Origin: Megaustenia siamemsis
Taxonomy: Eukaryota > Mollusca > Gastropoda > Stylommatophora > Ariophantidae
Length of the DNA stretch: 64,000 nt
Reading direction: 5' to 3'
Assembly: GCA_032433765.1 (NCBI GenBank)
Contig: JAVIAB010000059.1
Span: 62,408,178 to 62,472,177 of the forward strand
Part shown: piece by piece, positions 26,901-33,600 of the stretch
Layout of the letters: every line of letters starts with the position of its first letter
Numbering within the stretch: position 1 is the first letter of the stretch
Position numbers and translations under genes: made by a program
Notes under the pieces: generated by a model
What the model saw: only the letters and a program-made list of their open reading frames with translations
Told to the model about the DNA's origin: nothing
Databases searched by the model: none

Positions 26901-27588
26901 TCTCTTTGGGGAAGTTGCTTCATGTTTGTTCGTCGTAGGCTGTTTACACTTGAGTAATCAGACATAAATCTAAAGGTATCGAGATTATGAATTTGGCGAC
27001 ATTGTGTGCTACGTCATCGTAATGGTTCCCTAAACCGGCCGTGCGCAAATCTTACGGTCTGCTGCTTGATGTACGACGGGGAAAATTTTACGAATGACTG
27101 TGTGTCTATATGTTCGAAATTGGAGTCATCAACTATGGCCTAACATCATCAAGTGCTACGATGATCATCATTTTCAAGAGGACGTGACTTACCGGTATAT
27201 GGGGATAGGCGGCGGGAACAGTTGGAGGCTGTGCATGAAAAGTGTTCGTTGTTGCAGTTTCCTCATATTCCAAGTCGCATGTCTGTGTTAGTCACCTCTA
27301 GTGACTCGGGCAGGTGGTGCTCGTAAACCTGGGAAGGCCGACCATCTAACGACAGAATCCCCCTACAGAAAAGATCATCTGCTGCCTTGCAGGAAGATTG
27401 GGGACAATCAAAGGCTAAGGAAAGCAAACCTGAACAAAATGCTGGCTGAAATCGGATGCACTGGGCCACTGGCGCAGAACACAGTGCAACGTTTTATCAG
27501 GTGTTCAATCGGAGTGGATCTAACAGGCTTAAACAGACAGCTGTCTTCGTGTGAGCGTCTGGAGTCCTACACTGATTGAGTCCTGATC

Positions 27589-27623
<35 letters not shown>

Positions 27624-30600
27624 TTCAATTGCCGTGTGAGAAATGTGTTTTTATTTCTTGATTTCTGATCCTTCCCACGTTGCGTGACGTCACGGCTTGT
27701 TGTGTTTTTCGCCATCCATCACTATTCTGGGCGAGATGTTCGATCTTATCTAATGAGTCTATGCCTGTGAACTTTACTTCTATTATATGTGTTCTTTTAG
27801 TGTCACTTTAGGTATTCATCTTATTCTGTATCTTAATGTTTCCTATAGAAGAGCATGTTTCGGAATTTTCTTCTCAGTACATGTCCGACATATGTCTATA
27901 TTCTTTCCTTAATTGTAGATGAGATCTTTGGTTGCATGACCATTTCTCTTGTTTCAATATTATTTCTATCTATCTATTGACCTTTCGACCCGTAGCCGGC
28001 CCATAGGGCGTAGACCAAGATACTCCTTCTCTTATCTGAATTTTTGTTCTAGCAGTTTTCAATTCTTTTTAAGATATTTTATAAAATCTCGCCCTTTGTC
28101 TCTGTTCTGTGCAAGCAGCTCTATCTTTTTGAGGGAGCCGATTCCTACTGCTCTTGCCTCTCTTATTAATGTTCTTCTCAGTGTCTCTCTGGGTCTTCCT
28201 CTTTTCCTCTTACCTATTGTTTCCAACATGAGGGATTGCTTTGTTATTCGGTTATTATCTCTTCTCATCACGTGTCCAACATATGACCGTCGTCTTTTCT
28301 TTATTACTGAAGATATTGGTGGTTGATTGGCGATTTCTCTAATTTCCTCAATTGTTTTGAATTCGTTCCACGCTATACTAAGTATTTTCCTTAGACATTT
28401 AATTTCGAATGCGTTCAACTTTGTTTCTATATATCTTGTTGTTTTCTAGCTTTCACACACATACGTAAGGATTGATAGTACATTTGATTAGAATAGTCTA
28501 AGTTTTGCAATATTATTTACCTGACTCCAAATTCTCCTGCACACGATAGCAGTAATAAATGCAATGTGTTTGTTTACGAATATATGTCTCGTTAATGTTT
28601 ATGTAATGTTTATTGTCAGTTGAAGACCTTTTGCAGTCAAAAAGTTGGTCTTTTCTCCTATTCACAAATATTTTTTACAGATGTAAACATTTTAAAGGTG
28701 TGTACATCACACAGGTGTTTTGCTTGCACCTGGAATAATAACAAACCGCGAATTAATTCTTCATCATTACTTCAATATTTGCCTTTCAACGCCGATGTGA
28801 GACATCATTTGTCGTCTTTTGCTCTTTTCTGGCCTCTGCTGTTGTTATGTTTACTAACGTTTATAATATTCCACAAGTCCATTTTTTTGTGGTCGACCTT
28901 TGAGTCTGGTTTTCTCGTAACGTTTCATGTCATATCTTGTTGTGAAATTTCATCATTTGCTTCTTTATGAATTCTTTAGCATCAATTATTCCTGGTCTTT
29001 TTCTGTAATTACGCGTGTCATGTATTTGTCATCTTAAACATAGTGAAGGAAAGCAAAAAAAAACTTTAATAGCAAAAAGACAGAAGTAATGGTAGCAACA
29101 ATAAAAAGGAGATCATCGCAACGCACAATAAAGACAAATGGAACAATATTAAAACAGAAATTAATTTAAATATCTAGGAACAATGTTAACCTCAGATGGT
29201 AGATGTACACCAGAAGTTAGATGCAGAATAGCTCAGACAAAAGTAGCTCTCCAAAAAAAAAAAATTAGGAAAATACTGTGCAATCCATTTTTGACAATAG
29301 AAACAAGAAAAAGAGTTCGTAAATGTTATGTAGAGGCAGTCTTAACATATGGATGTGAATCATGGACAACAGACAAGAAAGTCACTCGAGGCTGTAGAAA
29401 TGTGGTTTTACGGAAGAATGATGAGATTACCATGGACAGCTAAAAAGATTAATGAAAACGTTCTGAAAGAGGCCAAAGCAAAAAGAAAGCTAATTTCCAA
29501 TATTAGGAAGAAACAATCATCATTTATTGGTCATGTAATGATAAGAGAACAACTGGAATATATTGTAACAACTGGGAAATTTTAGGGACGAAGAGATAGA
29601 GGAAATCAAAGAGAAAAGATACCAGACAGCTTAAGAGAATGGCTTGGCAGAAGGTCAACTACAGAAATGATAAATAACTGTCGCGATTGAGAGTTGTGGA
29701 GAGACATGATCACCTAGGCCTGCAGGCATGGTACTTAATGATGATGATGAATTATATGTCGTAGATTGTTTCTCTATTCATCACTAATTATATGTGTCAT
29801 GTATTGTTTCTCTATTCACCAGTAACTATATGTGTCATGTATTGTTTCTCTATTCACCAGTAATTATATGTGTCATGTATTGTTTCTCAATTCATCACTA
29901 ATTATATGTGTCCTGTATTGTTTCTCTATTCATCACTATTTATATGTGTCATGTATTGTTTCTCTATTCATCAGTAATTATATGTGTCATGCATTGTTTC
30001 TCTATTCACCAGTAATTATATGTGTCATGTATTGTTTCTCTATTCACCAGTAATTATATGTGTCATGTATTGTTTCTCTATTCATCACTAATTATATGTG
30101 TCATGTATTGTTTCTCTATTCATCACTAATTATATGTGTCATGTATTGTTTGTCTATTCATCATTAATTCAATGTATCATGTATTGTTTCTCTATTCATC
30201 AGTAATTATATGTGTCATGTATTGTTTCTCTATTCATCACTAATTATATGTGTCATGTATTGTTTCTCTATTCACCAGTAATTATATGTGCCATGTATTG
30301 TTTCTCTATTCACCAATAATTATATGTGTCATGTATTGTTTCTCTATTCACCAGTACTTATATGTGTCATGTATTGTTTCTCTATTCACCAGTAATTATA
30401 TGTGTCATGTATTGTTTCTCTATTCACCAATAATTATATGTGTCATATATTAATTCTCTATTCACCAGTAATTATATGTGTCATGTATTGTTTCTCTATT
30501 CACCAGTAATCATATGTGTCATGTATTGTTTCTCTATTCACCAGTAATTATATGTGTCATGTATTGTTTCTCTATTCACCAGTAATTATATGTGTCATGT

Positions 30601-33600
30601 ATTGTTTCTCTATTCACCAGTAATTATATGTGTCATGTATTGTTTCTCTATTCACCAGTAATTATATGTGTCATGTATTGTTTCTCTATTCACCAGTAAT
30701 TTTATGTGTCATGTATTGTTTCTCTATCAGTAATTATATCTGTCATGTATTGTTTCTCTATTCACCAGTAATTATATGTGTCATGTATTGTTTCTCTATC
30801 AGTAATTATATCTGTCATGTATTGTTTCTCTATTCACCAGTAATTATATGTGTCATGTATTGTTTCTCTATCAGTAATTATATCTGTCATGTATTGTTTC
30901 TCTATTCACCAGTAATTATATGTGTCATGTATTGTTTGTCTTTTCATCAGAAATTATATCTGTCATGTATTGTTTCTCTATTCACCAGTAATTATATGTG
31001 TCATGTATTGTTTCTCTATTCACCAGTAATTATATGTGTCATGTATTGTTTCTCTATTCACCAGTAATTATATGTGTCATGTATTGTTTCTCTATTCACC
31101 AGTAATTATATGTGTCATGTATTGTTTCTCTATTCACCAGTAATTATATGTGTCATGTATTGTTTCTCTATTCACCAGTAATTATATGTGTCATGTATTG
31201 TTTCTCTATTCACCAGTAACTATATGTGTCATGTATTGTTTCTCTATTCATCAGTAATTATATGTGCCATGTATTGTTTCTCTATCAGTAATTATATGTG
31301 TCATGTATTGTTTCGCTATTCACCAGTAATTATGTGTGTCATGTATTGTTTCTCTATCAGTAATTATATGTGTCATGTATTGTTTCTCTATCAGTAATTA
31401 TATGTGCCATGTATTGCTTCTCTATTCACCAGTAATTATATGTGTCATGTATTGTTTCTCTATTCACCAGTAATTATATGTGTCATGTATTGTTTCTCTA
31501 TTCGCCAGTAATTATATGTGTCATGTATTGTTTCTCTATTCACCAGTAATTATATGTGTCATGTATTGTTTCTCTATTCGCCAGTAATTATATGTGTCAT
31601 GTATTGTTTCTCTATTGATCAGAAATTATATCTGTCATGTATTGTTTCTCTATTCACTAGTAATTATATGTGTCATGTATTGTTTCTCTATTCACCAGTA
31701 ATTATATGTGTCATGTATTGTTTCTCTATTCACCAGTAATTATATGTGTCATGTATTGTTTCTCTATTCACAAGTAATTATATGTGCCATGTATTGTTTC
31801 TCTATTCACCAGTAATTATATGTGTGATGTATTGTTTCTCTATTCACCAGTAATTATATGTGTCATGTATTGTTTCTCTATTCACCAGTAATTATATGTG
31901 TCATGTATTGTTTCTCTATTCACCAGTAATTATATGTGTAATTTATTGTTTCTCTATTCACCAGTAATTATATGTGTCATGTATTGTTTCTCTATTCACC
32001 AGTAATTATATGTGTCATGTATTGTTTCTCTATTCACCAGTAATTATATGTGTCATGTATTGTTTCTCTATTCACCAGTAATTATATGTGTCATGTATTG
32101 TTTCTCTATCAGTAATTATATCTGTCATGTATTGTTTCTCTATTCACCAGTAATTATGTGTCATGTTTTGTTTCTCTATCAGTAATTATATCTGTCATGT
32201 ATTGTTTCTCTATTCACCAGTAATTATATGTGTCATGTATTTTTTCTATATCAGTAATTATATCTGTCATGTATTGTTTCTCTATTCATCAGTAATTATA
32301 TGTGTCATGTATTGTTTCTCTATCAGTAATTATATCTGTCATGTATTGTTTCTCTATTCACTAGTAATTATATGTGTCATGTATTGTTTGTCTATTCATC
32401 AGAAATTATATCTGTCATGTATTGTTTCTCTATTCACCATTAATTATATGTGTCATGTATTGTTTCTCGATTCACCAGTAATTATATGTGTCATGTATTG
32501 TTTCTCTATTCATCAGAAATTATATCTGTCATGTATTGTTTCTCTATTCACCAGTAATTATATTTGCCATGTATTGTTTCTCTATTCACCAGTAATTATA
32601 TGTGTCATGTATTGTTTCTCTATTCACCAGTAATTATATGTGTCATGTATTGTTTCTCTATTCACCAGTAATTATATTTGCCATGTATTGTTTCTCTATT
32701 CACCAGTAATTATATGTGTCATGTATTGTTTCTCTATTCACCAGTAATTATATGTGTCATGTATTGTTTCTCTATCAGTAATTATATATGTCATGTATTG
32801 TTACTCTATCAGTAATTATATGTGTCATGTATTGTTTCTCTATTCACCAGTAATTATATGTGTCATGTATTGTTTCTCTATTCACCAGTAATTTTATGTG
32901 TCATGTATTGTTTCTCTATCAGTAATTATATCTGTCATGTATTGTTTCTCTATTCACCAGTAATTATATGTGTCATGTATTGTTTCTCTATCAGTAATTA
33001 TGTCTGTCATACATTGTTTCTCTATTCACCAGTAATTATATGTGTCATGTATTGTTTCTCAATCAGTAATTATATGTCATGTATTGTTTCTCTATTCACC
33101 AGTAATTATATGTGTCATGCATTGTTTATCTATTCATCAGAAATTATATCTGTCATGTATTGTTTCTCTATCAGTAATTATATGTTTCATGTATTGTTTC
33201 TCTATTCACCAGTAATTATATGTGTCATGTATTGTTTCTCTATTCACCAGTAATTATATGTGTCATGTATTGTTTCTCTATCAGTAATTATATGTGTCAT
33301 GTATTGTTTCTCTATTCACCAGTAATTATGTGTCATGTATTGTTTCTCTATTCACCAGTAATTATATGTGTCATATATTGTTTCTCTATTCGCCAGTAAT
33401 TATATGTGTCATGTATTATTTCTCTATTCACCAGTAAGTATATGTGTCATGTATTGTTTCTCTATTCACCAGTAATTATATGTGTCATGTATTGTTTCTC
33501 TTTTCACCAGTAATTATATTTGCCATGTATTGTTTCTCTATTCACCAGTAATTATATGTGTCATGTATTGTTTCTCTATTCACCAGTAATTATATGTGTC

